Source: Isoetes taiwanensis | Lineage: Eukaryota > Streptophyta > Lycopodiopsida > Isoetales > Isoetaceae | Direction of reading: 5' to 3' | DNA length: 64,000 bases | Assembly: GCA_021234155.1 (NCBI GenBank) | Contig: JAJEKV010000006.1 | Coordinates: 27,039,003-27,103,002 of the forward strand | Part shown: positions 44,923-57,289 of the stretch, in pieces | Position numbering within the stretch: the first letter of the stretch is position 1 | How the letters are laid out: each line of letters begins with the position of its first letter | The notes under the pieces: generated by a model | Database searches by the model: none | What the model saw: only the letters and a program-made list of their open reading frames with translations | What the model was told of the DNA's origin: nothing | Translations under genes and position numbers: made by a program

Positions 44923-47218
44923 GCTATCTGCAGCTATGCTAGAAGGCCTTTTTGACGATGAAATGAACAAGATTCTTAGTCGTCGGAAATACCAGCAAGA
45001 TTATAGAGCCCAAAAAAAACTGAAGAAACTTGTTGCCTCACCAATCACCCAAATACCAACATGCCCATCGAATGCATGCTCTATCGATCCAACGAGCAAA
45101 GAAAAGAGTGATGTGCACAAAGTACGTAGAAGACATCGCCAACATACCAAAACCTGTGAAATACAGAGAGCTGTAGAATCGCGTTCCATGGAGGCCATAT
45201 CAGATATGGCCTCCATGCAACAAAATGACCAAAATACACCAACCGTTTATCCCGATACATCAAATTGTAATACTTCAAGAGGACACTGGCGAAAGCAAAT
45301 TGATATGATGCAACAAGACATGAAACCTGCAGGACATGAACCGTTGAGATGGACAAAGAAATGCCACATATATCAGATTGATTTACTAGAGTCCGAGAAC
45401 ATGTCCTTTTGTTGCAACAATGGTCGTCGTTTTCTCCCATCCCTTGAGCCTCTACCTCGAACCTTAGAACAACTGTACTCAATACATGAATTTTCTAATA
45501 GCTCACGCGTTGTGAACAACTTATTCTGTTTTACTGCCCTCGGCGTGAAAGGCGACTTCATGGACCTGAAAATGCCATCATCTGTTGCAATCATGGGTCG
45601 CACATACCATCGACTCATATCTGCAGATGCACCCACGAGCACTCTTCACTGGTATATATATGACAGCTCAATGAGATATACCATTGCTGGCGACATGCAA
45701 GTCCCGTCCATATGGATTATGCAGGTTGCCATAGCTTTAGATAGCATCAATCCATATGTTAAAGAATTGAAAACAATAAAGGAACTACATCCTACACCCA
45801 CGAGACTTACCCTCGCAGACTCTTCTACATCGGATGAAATAGCTGCTATTGTCCATGCTAATAATAGCGTTACTATAAAACCTAGAACTGCAATGATTTG
45901 GATGCGTCACGACCACAACCCCGTATTCCTAAGTATCCTTGACCCTACATATGAACCACTTCAGTACCCAGTATTCTTTCCACATGGAACACTGGGATGG
46001 CACCCACACAATGACCAAAAAATGTCCCAGATAGATTGGTATCGAACTAGACTGCTTCATGAACCGCGTTTTTCACAGTTAGGCAGATTGTGCGGTGAGT
46101 ACCTCGTCGACATGTACTCCAGAGTCGAAGAGGAGCGTCTCAACTATATTGCAACTGAGGCCTATCGACGAAACCTAACACATCACGAAGATGACTTCAA
46201 CGATGACGAGGATCCCAATGCACGTTATAATGCCCTACCAGCATCATTTTTGGGTTCCAGACGATGGTGTGTTGTTCAAGTGGCAGATGCGCTTGCACTT
46301 GCAAGAGTCAAAGGAAGACCAAGCTTCTTCATAACTATCACAACGAACCCAGCATGGCCAGAAATAAAATATAAATTACATCCCGGCCAAAATGCATCTG
46401 ACAACCCTATGGTTGTCGTTCGAGCATGTCACGAGAGAGTCCAACATACAAAGAACATTATCCGAAAGTATCTCGGTCCCATATCCTATATGATGCACGT
46501 CATTGAATTCCAAAAAGCGTGGATTACCTCATGCACACATCTTTGTAAAGACGAGCATGAGATCCCGATGAACATGATCGATAATCTAATCTCTGCAGAA
46601 CTACCAAAAGACCCCATGCTGAGAGCACAGGTTGAGAAGTACATGATCCATAGACACACAAAACGTTGCCTTAAAGAAAACAACAAGTGCTGTTACAAAT
46701 ACCCAAAACCGTTGAACCCCACAACATACATCGATGAAAAAAGATACGTACAGTATAGACGACGAAGAGAAGCAGATGTAAATGTTGTTCCATACATCCC
46801 GTTTCTATTGAGAGAAATGGATTGCCATGTCTATGCAGACATTGCATCAACTGTACATATATTTGCATACCTTTACGACTACATATACAAAGGCTTTGAT
46901 ATGACTCGTTTTCACATTGCCCCTACAAAGCAAGCACCGGGCGTAGACATTCCGAAACAATCTGCCACAACAAATACCAATGACCAAAATCACACGAAGA
47001 ATGAAATCCAGGACTATATATCTGCACGATATCTATCATCCATGGAAGCCACATGGAGAATCGTGTCCTACCATATGACAGAAAAACATCCCTCCGTAAA
47101 ATGTCTTCCCCTACATTTGGAAGGACACAACAGACATTATTTCAGGAATACATCTACAGACACCAGAATTTCCATCCTAGATAGGTACTTCTTACGGTAC
47201 CGCTTGTCCCAAATTTGA
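44923..47218 (+). CDS. Helitron Rep/helicase polyprotein, N-terminal and Rep part
   Basis: After acceptor TTTAATAG the frame is open for about 765 codons. It starts with the second basic module (SRRKYQQDYRAQKKLKK) and has the plant Helitron N-terminal layout: WTKKCHIYQ, YDSSMRYTIAGDMQ, then DPTYEPLQYPVFFPHGTLGW. The Rep domain follows with RPSFFITITTNPAWPEI (~46315), VIEFQ (~46500), DNLISAELPKDP, and YLYDYIYKGFD (~46875). The HUH (HxH) motif expected after VIEFQK is absent in frame because of a local frame change. The frame ends at 47218; conserved sequence continues in another frame. Rep would nick and join single strands in rolling-circle transposition. Confidence 0.88.
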
Positions 47219-49232
47219 TTACCTTACCTACATTGAGTACAATGAAAAACACACTTCTACCACATCTGGGCCAAACATTGTCCTCGGGCCAACCGATTAT
47301 TTAGAGCAAAAACCCAGCGCAACCCGAACATCATCCACGAGAGAACAAAGAGGACAACTTATCTATAGAATACGGCTACTACTTCCAAAGGTTGGAGAGG
47401 CATTCTACACGAGACTCATTCTACTCCACAAAGCCGCTCGCTCTTGGGACGAACTCAAAATCCACGACCAAATTCAGTACAAAACATATGAGGAAACTGC
47501 TCAAGCCATGGGACTAATTGCACCGGCAACTGAAGCCATAGCAGTAATGCAAGAGGCAATCTTATGCCTACAAACTCCATCACAATTACGATTTCTATTC
47601 ACGCTCCTAATACTAGATTCGACCAGCACTACAACTATGGGAAACATTTCAAGACCACATGATAGCCGACTTTCTACAAGAATACCCAGAAACCACCTAG
47701 TCTGCCGTCAATGAAACTCTCCTTGCTATTAACAACATCTTAATCCAGCACGGAACCAACGCTGGAGCATTCGGTCTACCTACGCACAACATCCCATCCA
47801 AAGAAATACAGAATGAACTCAACAAGTTCCCCAACCACGAGGAGTACCTTATAAAAAGCTCAACCATGTTACGGACCATAAACCGCCAGACCTCAATCTA
47901 CACCTACATATGCGAACTTATCAACAACAAAAACTTCCCAACTCCAATCTTTGTATACGAAAAAGCAGGAATCGGAAAAACATACGTACTCAATGCCATC
48001 TGTCTCCACATACGAGGACTCGACCAAATAATCTTACCGTGTGCCACTACGGCACTGGCATCACTGCAATACCCCGCCGGAAGAACTGCACACTCTCTGT
48101 TTCAAATACCCGTCATTGATAAGAATATTGGAATCCATTCACTACTTGATCCAGACTCGCCACGAGCCGCATTGATCAACACCGCAACAACAATCATATG
48201 GGACGAGTTTCCTATGGCAAACAGAGCAGTCATAGAGGCAGTTGATATCCTCTTGCAGAACATAACAGGGATAACCAGCCCATTTGGAGGAAAACTATTC
48301 ATAGCAGCCGGAGACTTTAGACAGATCGCTCCCATCGTCAAACGAGGAGGAAAAACAGCAACAATAAATGCCTCCACCTGTGGATCCACTTCAAAGTCCT
48401 AGAACTCAACGAGCCAGTAAGAAATGCAACCGACCCAGACCTCATACGATTCATCGATGACATTGGAGAGGGGCGTCTACTCAATGACATCCCACTAACA
48501 CTGTTCAAAACAACAACCAAAATAGAGGATGCCATCGACTTCTTATACAAGCGCCATACATATTACTAACACCTACAATTAATATTGAAAGGGAGCATTC
48601 CTATCAAAAAACACTTATCCCGTCGAAATGACTTCAACATCAAAATCATCACGGATGCTCTAGAAACCACAAAGCTGCTTAGATTATTAAATGGACTTCG
48701 GTGAAAGCGACCAAACTATCGAGGACCATCAATGTAGCGGCTGAGGGGCCGTTCTCCAGCGGCTACAAACATCAAGCTCCCCACAACGAACTCCAATTAA
48801 AGCCCAACACCATATGCCACATCACAAAGACGGACAAAGAGATGGGGACACAAGTAAAATGCAAGGGTCATGGTATGCTCAATGCATGCCAAGTTCGTGA
48901 CCGTCAAAGTTCTAACGGGCCAACCACAACACATTGGAAACATACACCCCATATCTCGAGTTGATTTCTTCCACCAACCCAACAACTGGCCATGGACAAC
49001 CCATCGACGACAGCTCCCATTACGACCTGCATATTCCACAATGTTCCACAGCTGCTTGGGACTCACGCTCGACAAGATAGTCCTTGATCTACGAACTGAG
49101 GTCTTTGCACATGGACAACTCTACACAGCACTCACACGCGTGCAAAGAAGAGAAGATATCCTAATTCTCCTAAATGAATCAAACACAGACAAAACTACAA
49201 CAAACATCGTCTATAAAGAACTACTTCCATAA
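47219..49232 (+). pseudogene. Helitron Pif1-type helicase part, frameshifted
   Basis: Conserved sequence goes on after the stop at 47218: FDYLTYIEYNEKH (~47210), then GQLIYRIRLLLPKVGEAFYT (~47348), the linker typical of Helitrons. 47866-48402 holds the helicase core. Its Walker A reads EKAGIGKT (first Gly replaced), Walker B is IIWDEFPMANR, and motif III is FIAAGDFRQIAPIV. 48870-49232 holds the last motifs, CLGLTLDKIVLDLRTEVFAH and GQLYTALTRV. At least four frameshifts and a collapsed stretch near 48540-48700 make it non-functional. The helicase would unwind the strand displaced by Rep. Confidence 0.85.
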
Positions 49233-49500
49233 AAAACAACTACACACACGGTCATCACGCCATTATTCGATACCAACGCCGTCCACAAACAACTCCTACC
49301 ATAACCAAGGTAATTAAAAAAAAAAAAAATTTCATCCATTTCATCTCGATGTGATGTAGGCGGCACCACACCGATCCCGCGGGCTCGATGTTCCTTCTAC
49401 ATCGTGGGCCACGTGCTAAAGGCTATATTTGGGTTCAACTCCCAAAAGAAAAAAAAATGCAACAAGAAAAAGGCAAATCTTCGCTACATATACACAAAAG
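49233..49500. other. Presumed Helitron 3' flank with B-box-like scrap
   Basis: Contains an A-run at about 49316-49329, a CCCGCGGG palindrome (49376-49383), GATGTAG/CTACATC arms, and GGGTTCAACTCCC at 49431-49443 followed by an A-rich tract. The B box matches a SINE head, but no good A box is placed correctly. A Helitron 3' terminus with stem-loop and CTRR should lie in or near this interval; I cannot fix it. Confidence 0.35.
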
Positions 49501-49809
49501 CTACGCAATTCAATCTTTTTAAAACGTGATAAATCAAAACAACTGTAACACACCATGCATTTTTATCGTTCATTTACAGACATTGAAACATTGGTGGAAA
49601 TTGCTAAAAAGCTAGTTTGACCTTGCAACATCATGTCATCGTCTACAATTATTTTTTTGGTTACATCTCAAAAATTGTCCAGCAATACTCCAGGATACAA
49701 AACCATATTCCAAAATTTCCTGTACTTTCCACTTTCCAAATCTTACACAGATCTCCACAATGACTTCCTGGGTTCCACCTTGGTGTCCTCTTCCACATGA
49801 CTCTATATC

Positions 49810-49920
49810 CTTTCAAGAAAGAAGTGGGCTTATTGGTAAAGGTGTTGGCTTGGGTGCAGAAGGTCAGGGGTTCAATCCCATGATGTACCTTTTGCTTAAG
49901 AAAATTGTTAAGTAGATAAA
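49810..49920 (+). mobile_element. tRNA-derived SINE head, second type
   Basis: TTGGTAAAGGTGTTGG at about 49834 resembles a polymerase III A box and GGGTTCAATCCC at about 49868-49879 a B box. The sequence between is GC-rich as in tRNA-derived heads and differs from the 40.85 kb element. The body after it is not recognisable. Confidence 0.5.
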
Positions 49921-49994
49921 ACAGAACATTAGATGGGTATAACAAATAGATAAATAGATATAGAGGTCACGGTTCAAATTGGGGCGAAAAATGA

Positions 49995-50102
49995 ATGTGG
50001 CAGAAATTTTATACGGCGGAAACATCTTATACGGTCCCGGCGGAAAAAATGTGGCGCAAATTTTATACGGCGGAAACATCTTATACGACGGGACCGTATA
50101 AG
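49995..50102. repeat. 54 bp tandem repeat with internal inverted repeat
   Basis: ATGTGG, then AAATTTTATACGGCGGAAAC, then ATCTTATACG occurs at 49995 and 50049. The end of copy 1, CTTATACGGTCCCG, is exactly complementary to CGGGACCGTATAAG at the end of copy 2, so a 14 bp stem is possible. Confidence 0.8.
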
Positions 50103-50512
50103 TGCGCTGCGTGTCAAATACGTGCCCAAAATTCAATTTTAAAATCGAAAATGTCAGTCAGCGCACTTTTCACTCCCTGGACTTGGGGTCGCCATTTTCG
50201 CCTCGGGTAACGAGCCCCCTGGGGTATTGGGTGTGCCGGACGCGATGGAATAATTTTCGTATCGATCCGAGCTACCTACAAAAAGTTACGGCCCTTACAA
50301 TCTCGGGTCCTCCACCTATGCAGTTCCACCCTAGTTTACTCCTAAAATTTCAAATTTTTCCACTCCATAAACTAATATTTACCCTACTTAGGTCAAATTC
50401 GAGTTACTAAAGAATTTAGACAACCTTGTTAGCCTTAAGTTCTACAACTAACTAACCGAGCTAACGAGTTAGAATATGGCTAGTGCTATGATTTCAGTCA
50501 ACCAAAATCATG

Positions 50513-50524
50513 GCTCTGATACCA
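50513..50524 (-). other. Primer binding site (Met-tRNA), minus strand
   Basis: The reverse complement reads TGGTATCAGAGC and lies one base beyond the LTR end at 50526. Internal sequence therefore starts leftward from here, but no gag is recognisable in 50100-50512. Confidence 0.75.
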
Positions 50525-50525
50525 C

Positions 50526-51848
50526 TGTGACGCTCCCCGAACATATACGGCACTCCGGACGTATACATACGGGAAATCCCCCTCCCATGGCAGCCAACTC
50601 GCCATGAGCGGGCCCTCCGTCTGACTGGGACCATCTATATGACAGATGCCCGGGGGAAGGACACGGAGGTGTCATTCGGCCCACGCCTTCGATGGGACTC
50701 CTATATCGCGAAAATGTGCATACAAGTTAGCACACAGCATAAATCATATAATAAGATACCACCACGAAGGGTAGCACATCCATCCAATACCAAATAACTA
50801 CCATATATGCATCTATATCTAGAAAACACCCAAACCCATGGTTCTACCCCGGCTCAGACTCCTGTGAGGGTGGACTGACGGCTCGGTCTCAAGAGATCAG
50901 CAGACAGAGGTATAACCTGGCGTTGGCTGGCATAGAACAGTGGCTAGGGTTGTCCACTCCATCCGCCCCTCCTGTGCACACTTTGCAGATGAGCTGAATC
51001 AATGCTGCCATGCTATGGCAGCATGAAAGAGCAAGACACATTTTGAAGACTAATCCTTACACTATTTTTTGAATTTCAAGGCACAAGAAGAATGCTTATT
51101 GACATACATGGAAGGTTTGAAGAGCAAGGTGAGGAAAATTGATTCAGGTCACACAAGAAAGGCAAGAGGTGAATCAAGCAAAAAGGAAGAAGACCCCTAG
51201 AAGATTTTGGTATGTGATTATTTGAGTTCTTGGCATCTTTGTGCACTTTGATTCCCATTCCACAGCTCCAATGCTTTTTACCATCATGAAAACCCATGAG
51301 ATCTTGAATTCCATTCCCACAATTCATCTCCAACAAATTTAGCTTTGAAGATTTTTTCTAGTCAAAACCACACTTTCAAAGACCATTCACATGCACACAC
51401 CTGTCATACCACTTCCACATCATTTGACTTGGTCATACATGTGGTCAAAGGTCAACATTTCATCCATCAAAGTCAAAGAAAAGGAATGACCATAAAATCT
51501 CTAAGAGAAATATGTGAAAGTCAAGTTTGCCTAAGGAAATGTCAATAATTTGCATTTTCACCAAGATTGACCCATGGGAGATACATTTGAAATACCAAGT
51601 CATTACACACATCACCTCTCTTGTCATGACATGTCATCCCTTTATCTCCATAATCATACTTCGAATTTTTGCTAAAAGCCTCAAAATGGCATCCATAAAG
51701 ATGACACATCACCTTGCCACATCACCATTTGCACCTCCACATCACCATCCACATGTCACACACATCATTGAGATCACATCACTTGAGGTTTTGACTAGAA
51801 ACAATATTCTAAGCCAATGTTTAGGGTCTGGGAGGCACAGGACTAACA
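50526..51848 (-). repeat. Long terminal repeat, 1323 bp
   Basis: On the minus strand it begins TGTTAGTCCTG at 51848, directly after a purine tract (GGTGGGGGGGAG, 51860-51849), and ends GCGTCACA at 50526, next to a primer binding site. The TG...CA ends are in place. No protein is encoded. A polypurine tract on one side and a primer site on the other show that element internal sequence lay on both sides. Confidence 0.7.
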
Positions 51849-51860
51849 CTCCCCCCCACC

Positions 51861-54800
51861 AAACGACACTCAGAGTGAAGAAAAGGAGGAAGTGTTTCGA
51901 GGGCTGAAGCCATCACCTGAAAGTGATCCTCACGGGAGGAGGATCGCACCATTATGGTACGTGCCAATGAGATCCCCGGCGTATTTGAAGAGCGGAGGAG
52001 TGTTGAGCCCAAGGGCGTGGATCGGGCGCCATGAGAAAATGAGAGCGCACCATGTCTTCAAGGGCGATGGGCTTCGTGAAGAAACAAACCGGCACTCCAT
52101 GAGTAGGCGTGTCCGAGACCGGGCTGCACCGACGCCGGCATTCGGATTGCGCTGAAAGATGGGATGCCGCGCATTTAAAGAGCTGACCAGATGCATTTGA
52201 GAGCAGCACGTAAAACCCCGCCGACGGCAGTATCGGGCGATCCGTGAGGTGGCGATTCTCGCAAGAAGGTGTCAAGACCATGAAGAGCATCGTCGTATGC
52301 TGCCAACCACGCCATTGGGAATATAGATCCAATTAGTAGTGTTATCAAGGGTGGCACCATCCTCCCAATTGGAGCGGGCAGACAAAACGGGATCCCACCG
52401 GAGATCCGGCCGAGATCCGAGGCGAGTCCATCCAAAGATGGCCATCCATGACCTTGGTCCAAAAGGGGAGACGCCAATCGAGGTGAGGAACCTCGGGGCG
52501 GGAGGGACACCCGAGGAAGCATAGGGAGAGGGACCATGCCCGTGGGCGGGGCGCCGAGCCTGCCCCCCTCAATTCACGCGACAAGAGCCGGATCAAGAGC
52601 TTTGCACCAATGGTCCCGCATGCAAGGTGGAGCCGAGAATTTGCAGGAGGGCTATCCCAACCCGTGGGGACCGCCTTGCTATCCGTGAGAGCACGCAGCT
52701 GATTGTAACCTCGCGAGGTGTCGATATATAAACTTGTGCAAAGGGAAGATCCTGATGTCCCGTGATACTTCCTTATCCGCTGTAAATGGGCTTCAGCTTG
52801 CCGAGAGGCAAATGATGAGCAAGCTCGTGCATGTATTCTTGATGAAGAGCATGTGTCCGATCATGATCGACAGATAGGGTTGTTATCCAAAAGCAACCAT
52901 TGAAGTGTGGGATCACCCCGAAAAGTTCCGATGTGGCCCATCTCGAAATTTGTCCCGTATCACCCGATAGAAATCATGAAAAATGTACGCCATTGGCTGA
53001 ACAACTCTAAAGGTGATCATATCCCGGATCTTCACAAAGAATGAGATCAAAGACTAAAAGGGCGAGAATAAACCTTTGTCTTCAACAGAGGTCCGCCGAT
53101 CCAAGAAAATCTGCAAGGCGCAGGGGAACATCAACGGACCATCACCCCATGCCACTTTAGAAGAAAGAGGTGGCGCCCGGGCAACCACATAATCCGTGAT
53201 AACCGAAAGGAATTGGGAAGTCAACAGCAGGTTGAGGGCAATGGTCACATAGCCGCCAAGTTTGGTCCGAGCCTCATCGCCAGACCGAATAGCTTGTCAG
53301 AGCCGCGTTCGAGGTCACGATCCGGTTGTCCTTTTCTAACGTATATGGATCGGGTCACGGACCCGCTTCTCGAAGTCGTGACATGTGAGGAGGATTGCCC
53401 AGAGCATTGAGTCGGGCACGGCAATCTCGGCGGCCATCAAGAACTTTCTGCTTCGAGCCTCGTAGTCGATCTTGGAGAGATGTGAGCCGAGAGGTCTCAA
53501 GGGTGGAAAGTTGAGCTTCCAAAGAAGCAATTTGAGCGCCACGCTACCGTAAGGTCTTGGGCTTGAGTGTTGTAATGCCTAGAGAGCTCTCAGATACAGC
53601 CGTCCAAACTTTGGCAATGTCTTTGTCCTTGTTAACCAAGAGAGTCTCTGCTTGCCTTGACCTCGCTCCAATAATATTCCCCGAATGGTGGTCCGCAAGT
53701 GAGCCCGCTGATCGGCAAGCGCACTATTCTGATTTTGGGCAGCCTTTAAGATCCTCACGGGCCCGTAAAAAACCTCGTGGCTTGGCTTGAAGTCGGGTCT
53801 CCGTGAGTATGAACTTCATGCGCGTAGTAGCAGCTTTGAAGGTCTCAATAACCGCCCCGAGGCCTCCAGGGGCCGCTTTGAACCCCATTCATGAGAGCTT
53901 CCCGATTCTTGTAACTTGAGAGCAAAGCAGCCTTGAGCATCCTCGCCGATATTGATACAAAAGCCGGGCGAGGGTGCGGAGGCGAGGGGCCTGCCGCTGC
54001 CGCGGTTTGTGACGCTTGTGAGACATGATGAGAACCGGAGGGCCTCGCTTCAGAGGAAGAGGAGACAAAGAGATGCGTGGTGTTAAGGCCGACATGACCG
54101 TAAGAAGAAGGGCGGAAGTGCCAACCGGGTTGATTTTGAGGAAGGGAATGAAAGGACTCTGAGTGGAAGCATGAGAATGAGGAGGTGAGGGAGGAAAGTA
54201 ATGACAAATGAGGGCTTGAAGATGGCCTCCCACGGAAACTTCACAGATAGAAGTGGCAGCCCAAGACGGCCAACTTCTTGGAGAAGATGGTAGAACAACA
54301 ATTGGGGCCAATCAATGTGGTGGTTGGAGCGAGTAGCGTTGATCACCATATTATAGAAAGGTTTATTGATATGGGTGTTCTTGATAGAATACCCATGAAC
54401 TTATGCCACAAAAACTTAACAAAAGTTTCATGGGGCTTGTCAATATTTGTCGCTGCGATGCACATTTGGCGCGATAAGCGTGAGCACCAAACTCGCGACA
54501 TCGGTGATCCCGTGATGGCGCACCAAGATAAGCAAGGGGTTTGCAAAGGAATATGGAATACCTCGTAAATCGGTCGAGTCAAATAAATGGTGGTGCCATC
54601 GACCACGACGAGTGTAGCCATGCGGGCGCTGACGATATGAGCGAGGAACCGCCTAACCGGCCTGGATTTGGAGCCTAAGTTCCATTTGTGAGAATTCGAA
54701 AAGCTTCGGGCGCTCACTTCACATTCGCCAACAAGGGCTTCACTGAAAAGTGGGCGCCAAGAAAGATATTGACTCAAACAGAGAGCGGCCCCCGGGAGCA

Positions 54801-55240
54801 AGAGGCTTGAAGTGTAGGAAAATTTGGTGCAGCCATGGCAAAGAGCTTCCGAAAAAGAACGGTGATGCAAAGGCGAGAGCGGAGAACGGAGGACGGCGGA
54901 CGAAGGCGCAGAGAGACGAAAAGGTTTAGGGCGCCGCAAAATGGAGGCGAAGGGGTATGATGAGGGCGAAATCAGAACCGCTGATGGTGCCAGTGTCGAA
55001 AGATGCCAAGGAGGGGATTGAGAGGCAAAAATTTGGCTAAGTCCCCAACAACAAAGGGAGAAGCAATGAACGGTGGAGATGAGACGGAGAGAATGATCGA
55101 TGTGACAAAATGGCCAAAGGACACACATTAATGTTCGACGGGTATGAAAAGAAGGAATGGCATTTAATGCCGGGTAACTCAAGTGGTATATCATTAAAAC
55201 GAATGTGTCGGGCAAGGTACCATGGCTAGATATGCTACGG
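51861..55240 (-). pseudogene. Unidentified coding-like sequence, minus strand
   Basis: The longest frame (55215-54343, 290 codons) starts in Ser/Pro-rich sequence and passes into RMATLVVVDGTTIYLTRPIY, EVFHIPLQTP and MCIAATNIDKPHETFVKFLW. Frames continue leftward (54311-53845, 53248-53054 with VARAPPLSSKVAWGDGPLMF, 52537-52175). The composition suggests a gag-like or additional ORF of the LTR element whose LTR lies at 50526-51848, but I recognise no domain, and high CG content favours chance frames. Function is not assigned. Confidence 0.3.
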
Positions 55241-55773
55241 GAGAAAAGATTCTCATTTTAGAAACAAATTTTGCATTGCAAACCACGCTGGCTTAATTTT
55301 CTGATTGGTCCACGCCGACAAGGAGTTCCTGGTTGGCTATATAAGACGAACCGAGGAAGCGAAGACATCCGATGGCACTCAATGTCCGCCGGGTTTGCAT
55401 GACAAATGCACTATGCCGCCCAACCGCCTCGAGTGGATTACGGCAAAATGGACTCGCCCGACCTCTCGGCGGTGCCACAATCGCGGCATTGTTATGGACG
55501 GGTGGTGTGCCGCATGGTCGAAAGCATGCCGATCCCCACACCAACGGGATGGAGGTGATTCCCGCACTCGCTACTGACCCCGAAAGCACAACCGGTACCA
55601 CATCTCGCGATACCTCTCCAAGCCCAACCCGAGTAGAGGGTGTTCTCCTTAGGACGTAGTAGATAGGGCTCGAGTCCGCTTTTGTGTATAGGGCGCGGCC
55701 CATAGCGAAATAGCCGGGTCGCGGCCACATTTTGTAAAAAAAATTTCACCTATAATATAAATATGCCACCGGT
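55241..55773. other. Possible LTR or promoter sequence, no gene
   Basis: CG-rich with a TATATAAG-like TATA at about 55338-55345. It lies where the 3' LTR of the minus-strand Gypsy element should be, beginning TGTGGCCGCGACCC on the minus strand near 55732. No matching copy is found right of gag, so the LTR reading is unproven. Confidence 0.3.
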
Positions 55774-56767
55774 TTAGTCACTATCCGTTGTGTTTGTGTC
55801 CGAACAAAGATCCGCTTGTTGATTTTCACTTTCTGTGGTATGAAATGTTTTGAGGCGAAAGCCATTAACCAGTGTAGGTAATGGAGTTCCATCTAACTCA
55901 GCCAGCTGGAAAACGCTGGGTTGCACCACTTGAACAATTTGATAAGGGCCAAGCCAGCGAAACGTTAGCTTACCCGGAAAATTTTTGTACCGAGAATCAT
56001 AAAGAAGAACCAAATCTCCTTCTTTGAATGTTTTTGTCTTAAGTCTTTTGTCATGCAATGATTTCTGCAATCGTTGTCCATGAAGAACACGAACATAAGC
56101 ATCACGCCTAAGTTCATCCAACTGTTCCAATTGATAAACCCTTTCTTTGAGTGCAAAGAAATTATGGGTCAGAATCCGGTTGAAAACGGAGAGTTGGAAG
56201 GATGTATTCAAACGGCATGAGAGCTTCTTGACCATAAACCAATTTGAAAGGAGTGTGACCTGTAGCTATTTTGAAACAAGTATTGTAAGCCCAAAGAACA
56301 GTAGGAAGCTTTGTTTGCCAGTCAGTGCGAGAAGCGTCACAAATTTTCTTAAGAATTGTGACCAGAGTTTTGTTGGTGCTTTCTGCCAAACCATTGCCTT
56401 GAGGATAGTAAGGTGTACTCTTGTGATGATGTATCAGGAGATAATCCGTCAGCTCCTTAATGGTATGATTGATGAAATGGACACCACGATCACCGACCAG
56501 CCCGCGGGGCAGCCAAATCGCTGCGATGATTTGTTGATAAATGACCTTGGTCGCGTTTTGCCGCAGTTGTTGTCCGAAGTGTGCAAGCTTCCGCCCATTT
56601 GGTAGCGTAGTCGCGAGAACCGAATGTAGCGGCACGGGTGTGCCACGCAGGGATCTATGGGTCCCACAAAATCCATTCCCCATTTGCCGGGAAGGGAAGT
56701 ATGGCGTACGGCGGCGCCAAGGGAAGAGCGTCACACGCGCCGTACGCCCCACACCGACAAGCATCAC
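55774..56767 (-). pseudogene. Gypsy integrase
   Basis: Fragments in order: DFVGPIDPC (~56670), GDRGVHFINHTIKELTDYLL with STPYYPQGNGLAESTNKTL (~56500-56350, second and third acidic motifs of the catalytic core), TDWQTKLPTVLWAYNT, then TPFKLVYGQEALMPFEYILP. A second frame 56235-55774 carries the C-terminal domain: LQKSLHDKRLKTKTFKEGDL, YKNFPGKLTFRWLGPYQI and a short acidic tail. Frameshifts separate N-terminal, core and C-terminal parts. Confidence 0.9.
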
Positions 56768-57289
56768 ACGTCGCGCGGCGTGGGCGTGGAGCGCCTTTGA
56801 AGAGCTGGGGCCAAAAAATAACCAAAGAAGAAGAATTTTGGCGTCCGGGGTGTCACCATGAAAATGACCACCACCGAGCCCTTCATGGGCTTCTCGAACA
56901 ATATCGGGGACTTCATGAGGGAGAACACATGGACGGTATCCTTACCCTTTTGTAAAGATGGCCCGCAACCATGGTGTAGTCACGCGGACCTCGAGAAATT
57001 GATGTCGACGGGATTGTCGCTTGGAGAGAGCGCGGCCCCCTCGGTGGAAGAGCTCGCGGAGGAGATATCACTGAAAGTCGGAACCAATGTGATGTTGCCG
57101 TGACCGTAAAGAGTTGAGCCGCCGTGAAAGGCGCCTGAGACTCCAAAGGGAGGGATCATCCGTGGTGGATGCGGAAAGATAATCCGGACAACATGAGATT
57201 TGCCCCGCCTTGTGAACAATTTCAAAAGGGGCAAATTCTGCGTAAGGAGGACCCAACGAAAGCAATGCGCCCGCGGGCGGATTTGTTGA

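Noticed and set aside
49360-49445. Helitron 3' terminal hairpin with CTRR end
   Set aside because: A CCCGCGGG palindrome and a CTAA lie here, but the spacing and the host T expected after the end do not fit, so no terminus is claimed.
53889-54349. Plus- and minus-strand frames rich in Ser/Pro as a separate host gene
   Set aside because: No start context, domain or splice structure; folded into the unknown minus-strand block at 51861-55240.
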